From Aspidapion aeneum (Eukaryota; Arthropoda; Insecta; Coleoptera; Brentidae): 64,000 nucleotides of DNA. This document shows positions 22,950 through 34,346 of the stretch, in pieces. Position 1 is the stretch's first letter, and each line of letters begins with the position of its first letter. The stretch spans positions 23,639,102-23,703,101 of the forward strand of contig OY755039.1 in NCBI GenBank assembly GCA_963576565.1, in the 5' to 3' direction. The notes under the pieces are model-generated. The model was not told the origin of the DNA. It searched no databases and was given only the letters and a program-made list of their open reading frames with translations. Both the position numbers and the translations under genes were made by a program.

Positions 22950-23960
22950 ATTTTTTGTTTGAAACTCGTAGACAATGATTGTGTAGAAATAAAACTTCGG
23001 ACTTCCAATGTCTTGATTTATTTTAAACACGACGTTTCGGTTAGTAAGTATCTGTAACCGTTTTCAAGTGTTAAGTTAACAGTCTAAAGATACTGTGTGC
23101 AGTCGGATGTGACGGCCCGCCCCCTTTTTTAATTCTAAGACGCTTGTTTTCGTTAAGGTGTGGTTTCGATATGTTTGGTATGTTCGTGCTTGGTGGACTG
23201 AAAACTTCTTTATTCTGCATTATAAACTAGGCTTCATTTCGTTTTCGCCTCCTTATGAAAAACTTTAGCTTCAGACCATTGAATCATGTGATCATTTGAC
23301 CATTATCCCCTAATTGGGTACTTTTTAGATGTTCATTTACTCTAACCTGAAGAAGGCGTTTCGTTTCATCTACATATGTTTTACCACACTCACACGGGAT
23401 TTGGTAAATACAATCCTTAATATTTGAGCGATTTTCTGGTTTTGTTTTAGTTACAAAACTCCTTATCGTATTTCCGACCGAAAATACTGTTTTTATATTA
23501 TAGTGTTTGGCTAGTCGGCTTATATTTTCTGAAATCCCTTGAACGTATGGAATGTTAATAACTCGTTGGGTGTTTTTAATTTTAGAGATCGTTGAGTTTA
23601 TTAATTTCTCGGTATACCCATTTTGTTGTAAGTAGGTTTCCTATATACATTGGTTTGAATGTTTCTGTCTATTCGTTTCATAAGAACATCCAAACAAAGT
23701 TGGACCGAATAATTTTTATTCTCCAAAATTTTGCAGTTTGTCATCATTTTCTGGCCATATAATAAATGTGCTATCCATGTATCGTAGTCATAATTTTGGC
23801 TTAACTCTTGCTGTGTTGATCGCATGGTCCTCGAACCACTCCATGTAGATGTTTGCTACCATGTAAAACTTATTTTTTGGTAAGTAAGGTTTCCAATCCT
23901 CCTTTTGTGAAATCAAAATCGGTAATATACCTACCCTTGGTCATATTATCGCAATCAAAT
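22950..23960 (-). mobile_element. Penelope-like retroelement fragment, 3' part with tail
   Basis: Read on the minus strand, this fragment gives the end of the RT domain, the linker and a GIY-YIG-type domain. It is followed by the terminal block GACGTTTCGGTTAG shared with 3.1 and 32.5 kb. The 5' part of RT is absent. The tail has hammerhead-like architecture (arms AACAC/GTGTT, GGTTA/TAACC, then GAAACGTC), but the CUGAUGA box is degraded. Confidence 0.8.
23290..23895 (-). pseudogene. Penelope RT (end) and GIY-YIG domain, inactive
   Basis: The order is YMEWFEDHAINTARVKPKL, then a stop, then LRYMDSTFIIWPENDDKLQN. This is the RT catalytic palm, where Penelope enzymes usually have Y-V-D-D; here it reads Y-M-D-S, losing one catalytic aspartate. 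After a frameshift come ENKNYSVQLCLDVLMKRIDR and NVYRKPTYNKMG (conserved RT segment). Next is IPYVQGISENISRLAKHYNI, then CIYQIPCECGKTYVDETKR, the GIY-YIG-type domain with the usual YVGET changed to YVDET. Multiple lesions show it is dead. Confidence 0.8.
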
Positions 23961-24734
23961 CGTAACCCGTAGAGACACCACCATTTACCACACAAAAAAT
24001 GTTACACAAAAAAATGTTTTTTTTTCTTTCGAAAAAATGCTTTTTGTATAATAATATAAACAGATAAGAATATCCTTAATATCAATTAGACTTGACCATG
24101 GGAATGTAGTCCACATGGCCCAAAACTAGACCCGGCCCTGCTAACATAAACTCCTTTATATGACGTCATACCGCTGTTACCACGTCTTGTGAAAGTCGTG
24201 GGGAAAGGGACCGTTCATAAATGATGTTCTTGTAATGAAAAGTTTTCGAATGATGTAATAAAAAATTCACAGTACAAAACGACGCGAAGCGACTAATAAG
24301 CGTAGGAGAAAATATCGCGTTGGTTGAATAGGTTAAGAAAACCAATGCACTATATATTTTGCAATTGGTCACAAGTTGAACCTGATTTATTATTTATACA
24401 ATTTGAAGAAGATACAGGAGGCGACAACAGCGTAAAGCATGCATTGTTTACCAACAAATGAATGAATGACCGCCCAAAACGAGTCTACTGCTACTCTTTT
24501 TTTTTTATTATTCTAAGGTTCTGACAGTATTTTAAGTTATTTCAAAAATAGTTGCAACAAATTTTATCCAACGCCGATTTTCAATATATTTTGTGGTTTA
24601 GAAGTTATATAATTTTTTAAACATTGTACTCGGATGGAGTCAAACTTGTGTTGCTAATCTAACCTAAAAAATATTATATTTTAAAGATCTGCCTTTTACT
24701 AAATAAAAAAAAATGGCGCCAGCAGGCGCGTACA
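23961..24734. other. Unassigned DNA
   Basis: AT-rich sequence. A 68-codon minus open frame (24166-24372) has no known motif. Confidence 0.4.
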
Positions 24735-25079
24735 GCAATTCATAAGACCTAGTTGTACCGGTTGTTAGAGAAGCGTTATTGAGCCGAAAATGTGTAGTTT
24801 GGGTGTTTTTTACCTATCTTAGCAATATCGTCGAAATGTCTAATGTGTATGTGTGTGTGTGTGTATATTATTTCTGTCCGTAACACTATAGCCGAGAAGA
24901 TCGACCACGCCCTTCTCGGACGATAGCTCCACACTTTAACGAGCTATTTAGATTTTGGTCAAAATACATTAATGCTAAAGACAGTTTTTTGAGAATTAAT
25001 TTTTTTTTTTAAATGCAAACTTTTTACCAGAGTATTGTATTATTATACGGTTTTCGGAATATAGTAAGTAGTCTATATT
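24735..25079 (-). repeat. Left half of an interspersed repeat split by a retrotransposon
   Basis: Phrases such as TTAGAGAAGCGTTATTG, TTTGGGTGTTTTTTACCTAT and GCAATATCGTC match the family at 14.7-15.0 and 43.15-43.3 kb. A (GT)n run lies at about 24848-24864. The family then breaks at about 25079, where retroelement coding sequence begins, and resumes near 26505. Confidence 0.6.
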
Positions 25080-26500
25080 TACTCTAGATAAAACTCTTAC
25101 CTGGAATGCCCATATGGAAAAAGTAACTCGCAAAGCCACACTGTCCTCATGGACGTGCAAAAGAATTTGCGGAAAGACCTGGGGCATTAGCCGGCCCAAA
25201 CAAATGTATTGGCTGTATATAACAGTCATCAGACCAATGATTGCGTATGTCGCAATAGTCTGGTTCGAGAAGGGACATCAAAGAACCTCAAGGGCTAAAC
25301 TAACCAGCTTACAACGACAAACCAGTTTTGTCGTATGTGGTGCAATGAGCTCTAGCCCATCGACTGCGCTTGAATGCTTACTAAACTTACCTCCGCTTCA
25401 AATTTTCTTAGAGGCGGAGGCACGAAAAGCAATAAACAGAATAAGAGCCAACCACCAGGATGGCAGGGCAAACAAAGTGATATAAACAGCCCTAATAAGG
25501 GAACAAGAGTTGGATGCAATTATAGGAATGATATTCGACGTCCTGCCCAACACGGTGTACAGCAAAAACCTATACAACTTTATCCTCCCGGAGAGGGAGG
25601 ACTGGTTAAAGAACAGGACCAATTTTTCAAATAACGATAGCTTCTGGTATACCGACGGATCCAAAATGCCATCGGGCGTTGGATCTGGAGTTGCTGGTAT
25701 TCAAGAAAAAGTCGGGATTAAACATAGTCTCGGCCAACTGGTTACTATATTTCAGGCCGAACTCGTAGCCATTGAACTCTGTGCCCGGTTCGGTTCTGGC
25801 AATAAAAATCTTCTCCGACAGTCAAGCAGCCTTAAGAGCGCTTGATTCCTATACGGTCTCATCGAGAACCGTGAGGAGCTGTAAGGATTCGCTGAATGCG
25901 CTTGGTAGCGCTAACAATGTGTCATTAGTATGGATACCAGGGCATTCTGGGCAAGAGGGAAATGAGGCCGCAGACCTAGCAGCGAGGGAGCGGCATCTAC
26001 CGAATTTTTCGGCCCCGAGCCAGCCCTGGGGATGTCATACAATGCTGCTAAATCAACCATATTAAAATGGATTGTGAATAGCTGCCAACAATACTGGATT
26101 AATATACCAGAACTGGCTCACTCTAAAGAGTTCATAAAAGGACCTTGTAGAAACAGAGCCAGGAACATTATTGGACTTACCAGGCAGGGGATACGTATAG
26201 TGACTGGTCTTTTTACGGGTCACTGTCGACTGAGTACCCATGCAGAGAATGGGACTAACAGAAGAAATCGAATGTAGACTCTGTATGGAGGATGATGAAA
26301 CAGTCAGACATGTACTGTGCGAATGTCCGACTATTGCACGTTTACGTCAGAACACTTTCGGTAAACCTCGGATTGACTCAGAAGATCTGAGCAGTGTCTC
26401 ACCCAAACTGATAGCCTGCCTTTTTGGAGGATTAGGCATACAATGGTGAGAAACCACTCACGTGATCATATCATCAATCATCATCACACTATATTCTCAT
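25080..26500 (+). pseudogene. 5'-truncated non-LTR retrotransposon: RT end, RNase H, zinc knuckle
   Basis: The copy opens mid-RT with TLDKTLTWNAHMEKVTRKAT (post-palm), then the conserved TLECLL-type block LECLLNLPPLQIFLEAEARK. An RNase H domain follows: WYTDGSKMPSGVGSGVAGI (first catalytic D), FQAELVAIELC (E), IFSDSQAALRAL (D) and WIPGHSGQEGNEAADLAA (H and last D). A C-terminal CRLCMEDDETVRHVLCECP (CCHC-type knuckle) follows, and a 3' tail rich in ATCATCA. The reading needs one stop at 25483-25485 and frameshifts near 25790, 26030 and 26240, so it is dead. RNase H with this knuckle fits the I/R1-type superfamily. It is inserted in an older repeat. Confidence 0.85.
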
Positions 26501-26504
26501 CAAT

Positions 26505-26645
26505 ATTTTTGTAAAACTTAATAAGAGCTTTAGTTTCTAAGATATTTAGAAAAGACTGTTTCCATGGCTTCATTTGAATTGTGCTAATAGCTAGGAAGGT
26601 ATTATATCCGTCATTGATCCAATTATTTTAAACAATCAGAGATTA
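26505..26645 (+). repeat. Right half of the split interspersed repeat
   Basis: AAGAGCTTTAGTTTCTAAGA, GCTAATAGCTAGGAAGGTAT and GTCATTGATCC match 15530-15605 and 43440-43555. This confirms that the non-LTR element inserted into a pre-existing copy. Confidence 0.6.
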
Positions 26646-27732
26646 CATTTTTTATAATGAGATTTTATGTAAACCTATTTTTTTACATTATTTGACTGTT
26701 TTCTTAGCAAGGTTTGATTTTAAATATTCTCAATTTTTATTTTTGATTTTTTTAATAGACTTGGCAAAACTATTAAGATAAAAAATTGACTAAAGGAGAT
26801 GTCGAAAAAAATTAGGAGACAGAAAAGAGATTTTTTTTCAGTTCCTGTAAATTGACTCTTTTCGAATAGAAATTGGACGAAAATTTCATCTATCTACCTA
26901 CCTATCTAGGTTAATTTAAAATAAAATAGCTATATCGATTTTATTTAGTACTTTTTATCAGTAGGTATCGGTATTTTTACTTATAATATCAACAGTGCTT
27001 TCAATTGTAGTTTTTTAAAAGACACAGTTTTAAATACTTTATAAAGTCGATAAAGAGAAGTAACCAGTATTTACTAAAGGGCCTAGAGTGCTAAGTTCTA
27101 CAATCCTAGATCTACAAGCCTAGATTTTGGTTGAAGGTTTAACTTATTTTTGTCGTGAATACAATAGTTTTTAATATTTACGTAAATTGTTCATAAATAC
27201 CTTTTGATATGGGTCATATTTTTTCCTTGTAACAAAGATATTAATTCCACACAAAAGTTAGAGATAAATAAAAGGAATATAATATCTAATAAGTGGTAGC
27301 CATATTTAAACTTCCAAATGTCACTAGGAAATGTCGAATAAAAACCATGTAAGTCAGTGTCAGCTGTCGGCTATATTTTACATGTTAATTTTTTAGAAAA
27401 GTTAGCGATGATTAAACCGATGTTCAGTTGTTTTAGTGAATGTGTAATTAAAAACGGATTCTAATATATCTTGTGCTTTTTACAATATTTAAATATTGAT
27501 ATGTATTTAATACGGTAGTGCATCTACAGACACAGTTTTAAGTAATTCATGTATTATTTAGCTCTGAAAATTTTTGTATATAAGTTCTTTTATCAATCAT
27601 GGATTATTTCTAATGTTTTTCGAAATTTAATCCACGGCTCAGGGGTGGTACTACAGTTTGAGACTGTTTTTAATGGGAATCCTACGACTGCATGGACTAA
27701 ATTTCCAAAAACTGACATTTCGTTACAAATTT
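26646..27732. other. Unassigned AT-rich DNA
   Basis: No coding region or repeat is recognised. Confidence 0.45.
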
Positions 27733-27871
27733 TAGCTCACACTACTACTATACTATAGTAGTGTGAGCTATGGTGATCCTAATTTTTTTGAGAAAAAAAA
27801 AAGTTGCTCCGATTTCAAATTTTTTTATATATCTTGCGTTTTAGGTGATTTTGAAACTTTTTTGTCTCGCC

Positions 27872-27911
<40 letters not shown>

Positions 27912-28473
27912 GCATGTCTGTCTGTCTGTAACGACCAACCCGCATAACTCAAAAACCGCTTGTCCAATTTAAATGAAATTTGGTACCTAGGCTGGGTCTT
28001 GGGCCGTGGTGGTCCCATTTAAAAACTAACGAAATCCACCAAACGCAAGTCAAATAAAAGGGTGGGGGTAGATTTCAAAAATGAGAGTTTATGTGAAAAT
28101 ATGGCGTGTCTGATATCAAACGAAAGGTAATTAAGTCTGGAGTTAAACAAAATGAATTTTAAATTATTTAAAAAAAAGGGTGGGGGTAGATGTCAAAAAT
28201 TAGAGTTTAAGTGAAAATATGGGGTGTATGATATCAAACAAAAGGTAAATGAGTCTGGAGTTAAACAAAATACATTTTAGTTTTTAAAAAAAGGGTGGGG
28301 TAGATTGTAAAAATTAGAGTTTAAGTCAAAACATGGCTTGTCTGGTATCAAATGAAAGGTAATGGAGTTGAATAAAATATATTTCAGTTTTTAGTTATAT
28401 TAGCTCACACGAACACTATAACTATAGTACCCAGTGTGAGCTTAGGTGCCCATAGATTGGCAGAGTATTTTAT
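27733..28473 (+). mobile_element. Palindrome-ended element with (TCTG)n, copy 1
   Basis: It opens with a 38-bp hairpin (TAGCTCACACTACTA arms) and closes with a second hairpin (AGCTCACAC / GTGTGAGCT, 28402-28442) followed by GGCAGAGTATTTT. Inside are a (TCTG)n tract at about 27874-27928, the block CGACCAACCCGCATAACTCA, and three tandem units of about 115 bp carrying GGGTGGGGGTAGAT and GATATCAAACGAAAGGTAAT. Copies 2 (52546-53258, inverted) and 3 (59224-60056) have the same order of parts. A tetranucleotide tract and end hairpins recall non-autonomous Helentron-type elements, but that link is inference. Confidence 0.8.
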
Positions 28474-29131
28474 GTGGTTTTTCTTTAGTTCTAAAGTTAA
28501 TTTGAGCTTATATGAGATAAAACTCACTGAGAAATGCTTACTATCATATTGGACTTTAGGGTGAACCGAATCTTTGCAGTTATTTGACCTGTGAGTATTA
28601 AAAAAATACACTTAAACCGGGCTGTATCAACTCTATAGACTTGATACTTAAACCCGGTCTAAAATGCTATGTTTTAAGGTTGGTGTGTGTGGGTGTAATA
28701 TCTTAAATTATTAACGAGATACTTGATCTTCTCTTGAGGAAATCCATTATTTATTGATGTGTTTTAGATTTTTAGTCCGCAAAACGCGAAAATTTTAATT
28801 TACATTCCCGCAAACCAACGTTTTATATGAACTAATCGTTATTTCATATTAAACGTTACACTATAAATCATACAAATCTATTTTGGATTTGATTGGAATA
28901 TTTGTTTATTAAAAAATACGTTTTATTAATAATTTTAGTTTACGGCCAAACCTAAATGTATGGTTTTTAATTATGCCCTCGTGATTCATGATAAACGGTT
29001 TAAAAAATTTAAAAAATCGGCGGCAAATATTATTTTACTTTTAATATGAACAATAGTTAACTTTTTAGGCTTTAGTTGAGTGGCTTATAGTCAAAACCTA
29101 GGTAATAAACTTCACTAAAATCGGTCATGCA
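28474..29131. other. Unassigned DNA
   Basis: A short inverted repeat (TTAAACCGGG and CCCGGTCTAA) lies around 28614-28662. No gene is seen. Confidence 0.4.
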
Positions 29132-29292
29132 CTTTTTTTTTTATACCGGGTCTTTTATTCCAATAAAGATCAATCGCTCAGTTTCGCAAAGTTATAGCAA
29201 GGTAGAAGCATTTTAAACAATAACAAACATCAAAGTACCTAGCCAGGAATCGACCCCGGACCGCCGGTGTGTGAAGCAAATTAGTGTTCTCG
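29132..29292 (-). mobile_element. tRNA-derived SINE
   Basis: On the minus strand a tRNA-like head contains CACACCGGCGGTCCGGGGTC followed by GATTCC, a near-consensus B box (one base missing from GGTTCGANNCC). A 100-bp unrelated body follows and ends in an A-run (29132-29142). Head, body and A-tail are SINE structure. The 5' end is cut by the GAGAC-rich element. Confidence 0.6.
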
Positions 29293-30350
29293 CCGAGAGG
29301 CGAGATTCTCGACGAGACGGGAGAGATATTTTCTCTCGAATGAAAGCTCGAGACGAGACGAGAGGAAGACCCTCTCTCGTCGAGAGATTCTCGTTTCTCT
29401 CGTTCTCTCGAGCAAAAAAGGTTGGTTTTATAACTTTTCATGATTTTCTATCTGTTCGTATTGACCTATTGTAGAGTACAGCTGATATTTATGTACTGTT
29501 TTTTTTTAATAAAAAGTATTCAAAAATTGTCATATATTGACAACATGTACTGTGGCTTACATTTCTTGTACTAGAAATCAGATGGAGAAAATCTAAAAGT
29601 GTAATTAAACTGTAGTGTTACTGTTGATGATTATTAACGTACTGAAGATAAAATAAGTGGGAAATTTTAATTTTCTTTTCTAGCTTTTGGCGTGAATTTT
29701 TGTTATTTAGAAATCTGTTGATTTAAAAAAAATCTTTTTGGAGGATTCTTTAGAGAGTTAAAATTCTGAAAATCAAATAATTTTAAGAATAATAATAAGT
29801 GGGAAATTTTAATTTTCTTTTCTAGCTTTTGGCGTGAATTTTTGATATTTAGAAATCTGTTAATTTAAAAAAAATCTTTTTAGAGGATTCTTTAGAGAGT
29901 TAAAATTCTGAAAATCAAATAATTTTAATAATAATAATAAGTTGGAAATTTTAATTTTCTTTTCTAGCTTTTGGCGTGAATTTTTGTTATTTAGAAATAT
30001 GTTGATTTAAAAAAAATCTTTTTGGAGGATTCTTTAGAGAGTTAAAATTCTGAAAATCAAATAATTTTCTTGCAAAAATGAGTTTGTTTTTTATTTTGGA
30101 AAATATGGAAAATTCAGATTAAAAATCTGCTAGTTAATAAAAGTTTAAAAGTCTCTGTATTGTGCGTTTATTTAAAAAAAAACATTGACAAATAATAAGA
30201 TTCACCTTGAAATAACACTTTTACACAGGGTGTCTCAAACTTTTTTTATAGCTGATATAAATCACGAGACACGAAAGGCGAGACGAGAAAAGGGCATAAC
30301 GAGACGAGACGAGAAAAGGCCTTCTCTCGTCTCGTCTCGTCTCGCGGCAA
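29283..30350. mobile_element. Element with GAGACGAGAC simple-repeat ends and a 3 x 142-bp core
   Basis: Both flanks (29283-29415 and 30255-30350) are built of GAGAC/GTCTC motifs that are self-complementary (CGAGACGAGACGAG and CTCGTCTCGTCTCG). Between them are three head-to-tail units of about 142 bp starting at 29657, 29799 and 29941. Each carries GGAAATTTTAATTTTCTTTT and TTTTGGCGTGAATTTTTG. No protein is encoded. I do not know the family. Confidence 0.6.
29657..30068. repeat. Tandem repeat, 3 units of 142 bp
   Basis: Units are nearly identical (a few substitutions each), far less diverged than other arrays in the window. This points to recent expansion or homogenisation. Confidence 0.9.
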
Positions 30351-30397
30351 CAGTAAAGCAAATATTGCTACCTCTACACTACGGACGACGACTTTTT

Positions 30398-30520
30398 GAG
30401 TTATTCGCGTTGGTCGTTACAGACAGAGATACAAACACACATAGAAACGAGGTGACAAAAAAGTTTAAAAATCATCTGAAACGCAAAGATATATATATAT
30501 ATTTTTTCTAAATCTTGCAA
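30398..30520 (-). repeat. Fragment of the palindrome-ended (TCTG)n family
   Basis: GCGTTGGTCGTTACAGACAG and AAAATCATCTGAAACGCAAA match the inverse of 27825-27945. The TCTG tract is decayed. Confidence 0.65.
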
Positions 30521-30866
30521 AATCATGTTTTTCCCTAAAAAATTACGAAAAATTAAGATTAAATGAAAGCTATTTAAAAAAATAAGTTTTGGCTAGTTTT
30601 AAGAAAAACACATTTTCGCATGGAAAATCTTTGGTTTCCAGAATCTGAAAATACCATAGAGATCTTCAAGGCCCAAATATTTTAAATAATAGATTTATTG
30701 CTTTTTAACCGAAACTGTTTAATATAAGAATGTATTAAACACACCAAGCAGTGGTTGTTGTATTGTATTCTCATCTAAAACATGATTTTTTAAATTTTCG
30801 CCTAAATTGACCATACCATAAACCTAACCTAGTATCACTGTAAAGCTTGCAGTTAGTTTGTATATA
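30521..30866. other. Unassigned AT-rich DNA
   Basis: No gene or repeat is recognised. Confidence 0.4.
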
Positions 30867-31476
30867 CAGTGAAAACTCCTATAAGCGGACACTCTCGGTT
30901 TCGTCGAGTTTGTCCGCTTATTGGAGGTGTCCGCTTATGAGAGAGAACTGCGAAATTATATATATTTATTATTATTAATTAAATTTTTCAGCGATCTTTC
31001 GTGCCGATGTTCCTTCGCCGAAACGTTAACAACTTCCATTTTTTCACGTAAACTATGAAGTTTTTTACTACGCGCCATTTCAAAGACATCTATGACTACC
31101 CATCCGAACAATAAAAATAAAAAACAGCTGTCCTGCCCAATAAAATATGATGTAAATACGACAGAAGTATTTATTCTTTGCAGTAAAACGAAAAAAGGTA
31201 ATTCCCCGGCTGCAAAGTTTGTTGTTGCCAACATACTACATAATATTTATGCCCATGTCATGCAGCGCTCCGTCCAGTTGTCAGAGGTTCGCGTCCGGGT
31301 AAGGGAGGTTTCAGAATTTTTAAGAAAAAAAGTTGTCCGCGTCCGGTTATAAGAGTGAATTACATTAACATTAACATTACATGTTAAGAAATAGGGAAAA
31401 GCTTGGTTCTAACAAATTTGTCTACCCAAAGCAAGTGTCCGCTTAATAGAGGTGCCCGCAAGGAGGGGTTTCACTG
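30867..31476 (-). mobile_element. pogo/Tigger-like element, internally deleted
   Basis: The ends CAGTGAAAACTCCTATAAGC and the inverse of GAGGGGTTTCACTG are flanked by TA (30865-30866 and 31477-31478). GTCCGCTTA motifs recur at both ends. Inside, the minus strand encodes ARSKKLHSLREKMEVVNVSA (about 31020-31080). This resembles the start of the N-terminal DNA-binding domain of Tigger transposases. The catalytic domain is absent. Confidence 0.8.
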
Positions 31477-31478
31477 TA

Positions 31479-32519
31479 ATTTGATGTTTTAAACATTATA
31501 TATTATATAAAGTTTTCTTGTGTGTTACAATAATAAAAGCAAATCAACTTTTTAAATTAAAGAAACCAAACCGAAGCAGGGCACAAAAAGCATTACTTAA
31601 AAATTCATTACCTTAACGAGAAATCGAAACTTCTGCACTTAGCATGACTTTAATTACTTGACAACAAGAATCATTGCCAACGAACGGCAATTAAAACTTT
31701 GAAATATGGCCAACCGACGCGGCTGTATAAAGACTTCTATTAAAAAAGAGTACATTCAGTAAACTTCTTAATTTATTTAATAAAAATTTAAAAAAAATTC
31801 CTGGATAAATCATTGCACATGTTTGTTCAACATTTCCTAGAAGGCAAGCAGTAAAAATATAGTACATTTATGAAAATCAAAGGTTCGATGAGCTTCATTA
31901 ACCAGGCGTTGGTACACTCATTTTTCCTAACATGGATGGTACACCCGGGTATGACATACCCACTTACAATTTCGCATTTGAAGTTAACAGTAGACCGAGC
32001 AGTAGACACAAAATTTTAATATGATGGTTGTGTTTTATTTTTTTGAACCTTTTTGACGTTGAAAAAAAATAAATATAACATTAGTCATGTAGCGTTAGAT
32101 ACTTTTTTTTTAAATATTTATTTATTTATAAAAGAAAATTAAACTCATAATAACGTTATAAAGTACCTATGTAAATAAATAAATAAATATGGAGAATATC
32201 ATATAAAACGAAAATTAAAAATGACCAAATGCAACAAAGTTAAAAAATAACTTGACTGTCGCGTGACTAAAATGCATTTTTAGGTAACAAGGGCATTTTT
32301 CTAAAAATTAAAACTATATTTTTCTAAAATAGCGTAAAAAATGCTAAAAGTAATTAAGAACCTAAACTTTTATTTTATTTCGAAGATAATACATCAGACA
32401 ATCGGAAAAATAAAAAAATATTTGACTAAATATTTTCAAACAGGAAAATCCAGGGGCGTACTTTTATATAAAAAAAAAACAAAGAAATTCTTACTTAGAA
32501 CTAAAAAATACTTTTTAAA
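31479..32519. other. Unassigned AT-rich DNA
   Basis: A motif GGTACACCCGGGTATGACAT at about 31939 is found inverted at 33317-33350 (GGGTATGTCATACCC). It may mark the ends of an older element into which the Penelope copy inserted. Otherwise featureless. Confidence 0.35.
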
Positions 32520-33175
32520 TAGAAACAAAATTTCGGACTTCCATTGTCTTTATTTATTTTAATCACGACGTTTCGGTTAGTTAGTATCTCTAGTTTTTTT
32601 CATGTGTAAACTAAACTATCTAGCTAGTCTATAGCTAATACTTATACCACTTGGTGTGCAGTCAGGTGTGACGGCCCTCCCCCTTTTTTTTTATCCTAAG
32701 ACGCCTGGTTTCCATATGTTTGGTATATCCGTGCTTGGTTGACTAAAAACTTCTTTGTTCTGCATTATAAACGCAGCTTCAATAAACTTTCGTTTTCGCC
32801 AATGCAATACTTTAGCTTGTGACCACTGAATCCTGTGATAATTGGGTAATTTTTAGATGTTCATTTACTCTAACCTGAAGAGGGCGTTTCGTTTCACCTA
32901 CATATGATTTACCACACTCACACGGAATTTGGTAAATGCATTCCTTATTATTTGAGGGATTTTCGGGTTTTGTTTTAGTTACCAAAATTCTTATCGTATT
33001 TCCCGATGAAAATACTGTTTTTATAATATAGTGTTTGGCTATTCGTTTTATGTTTTCTAAAATCCCTTGAACATATGGAATGTTAATAACACCCAACGGA
33101 TTATTATTTTGGGAACTTGCTACAAAAAATGTTACGCGGCTGGTACACCTGGATATCACATGCCCGACGCAAGTT
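32520..33175 (-). mobile_element. Penelope-like retroelement fragment, 3' end
   Basis: It begins (on plus) with the shared Penelope tail TTTCGGACTTCCATTGTCTT and CGACGTTTCGGTTAG. It continues through non-coding sequence to a GIY-YIG-type coding end, and is 5'-truncated before the RT palm. Confidence 0.8.
32812..33159 (-). pseudogene. Penelope GIY-YIG-type domain fragment
   Basis: The translation includes VINIPYVQGILENIKRIAKH, then CIYQIPCECGKSYVGETKRP and LQVRVNEHLK. The I-Y and Y-V-G pair matches GIY-YIG endonuclease motifs of Penelope elements. Unlike the copy at 23.3 kb it keeps YVGET. It lacks the RT domain, so it is only a fragment. Confidence 0.8.
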
Positions 33176-33492
33176 TAACTCTTAGCACCAGAGACAGATT
33201 GATACTAAACCCGCTTTTTTTAGTGGTCCGCGATTAGAACAGGTGTTGCCTCAGAGTAGGTCGAGGGGCAAGCTTGAAGCGCTGCGAATTCATAAGTTCT
33301 GTTGGTTTTTCTCAATCCCGGGTATGTCATACCCAGGTCTACCAACGCCGCCTTAATTACGCGTGTACCAAGAATTAAAATTTATAAGTACTTCCTATTC
33401 CTACATCCGGGAAACTAAAGCAATAGAGACCTGAAAATGTGCGGAATAATAAAAATGTTCGGCTTGGCTACCGGAAGTCCATTTTTTCCCTA

Positions 33493-34346
33493 GGGAAGAG
33501 CGGGGCAAGATGACGAACGGGGCAAGTTAACGAACTCAATTTAACACAAAATTTGTAAAAAAAAAATATTTTATAGTTTATAACCGTAACGCTAGAACTC
33601 TTTAAAGTCAAAGATTTTTAGGTTGAAGTTAGATGGAGCACGTAAAAATAATAATAATTCAGTGGCTCGTAACCCATAATTCGAGTAGTCGCTTATAAAA
33701 TTTTATGCCGAAAAATAAGCGTTTGCAGAAAAATCCAAGGGAATAACAATATTTGTTAGTAACTAGGAAATTATGTATTATATTTGCAATATAAGAACAT
33801 GAAAATGACAACCTTTGGTCGTTTTTTGTTATTATTTTTACAAATAAAGAAGAGAAAAATAAAAAACACTTGATAAAAATAAAAAGAAAACTCATGGCAA
33901 AGTCTAAAAAGTTAAAAAGAATTTTTTTTTATGATTTTAACCAAAACTTACCAGAAACAAAAAATCAACGAAAATATTTTTGTTCAGGGTACTAGGAACT
34001 ATGGATTGAAGCTACAGTAGCGGACTAGAATAAATGTGGAAGGTGTGAGAGTTGGGGGCATGAGGCGTGCACCTTATATGAAAAGAAGGAGACGTTAATT
34101 TGTGACCTATGCATATAGTGTCTTGCCCCAATAGGCTCGTGAATTTACCCTGCTAGGGGGGCAAGATGACAAAAATGCATTTTTTAGTTTTTTGTTGTGT
34201 AGATTTTTAAGATTAAAATGTTTGTTTCTTTTCTTAAATTTGTTTGTCTATCTAACATTTAAAAGAGGTTTTTTTGTCAAAACCGGGTTTGGGTATTTTC
34301 TCGGAAGCTTTAATCCTTCACATCGTCATCTTGCACCGCTCTCCCC
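33493..34346. mobile_element. TIR element, ends GGGRAGAGCGGKGCAAGATG, TA target
   Basis: Left GGGAAGAGCGGGGCAAGATG and right CATCTTGCACCGCTCTCCCC are inverse (22 bp with a few mismatches), flanked by TA (33491-33492 and 34347-34348). More GGGGCAAG motifs sit just inside. The 854-bp interior has no transposase, so this is a non-autonomous mariner/pogo-type element by its TA target. Confidence 0.8.

Noticed and set aside
27763..28018. SVCLSVCLSVCL and RQTDRQTD open frames on both strands
   Set aside because: They are translations of the (TCTG)n tract, not genes.
29178..29474. Open frames across the GAGAC tract
   Set aside because: They are simple-repeat translations over a SINE and an element end.
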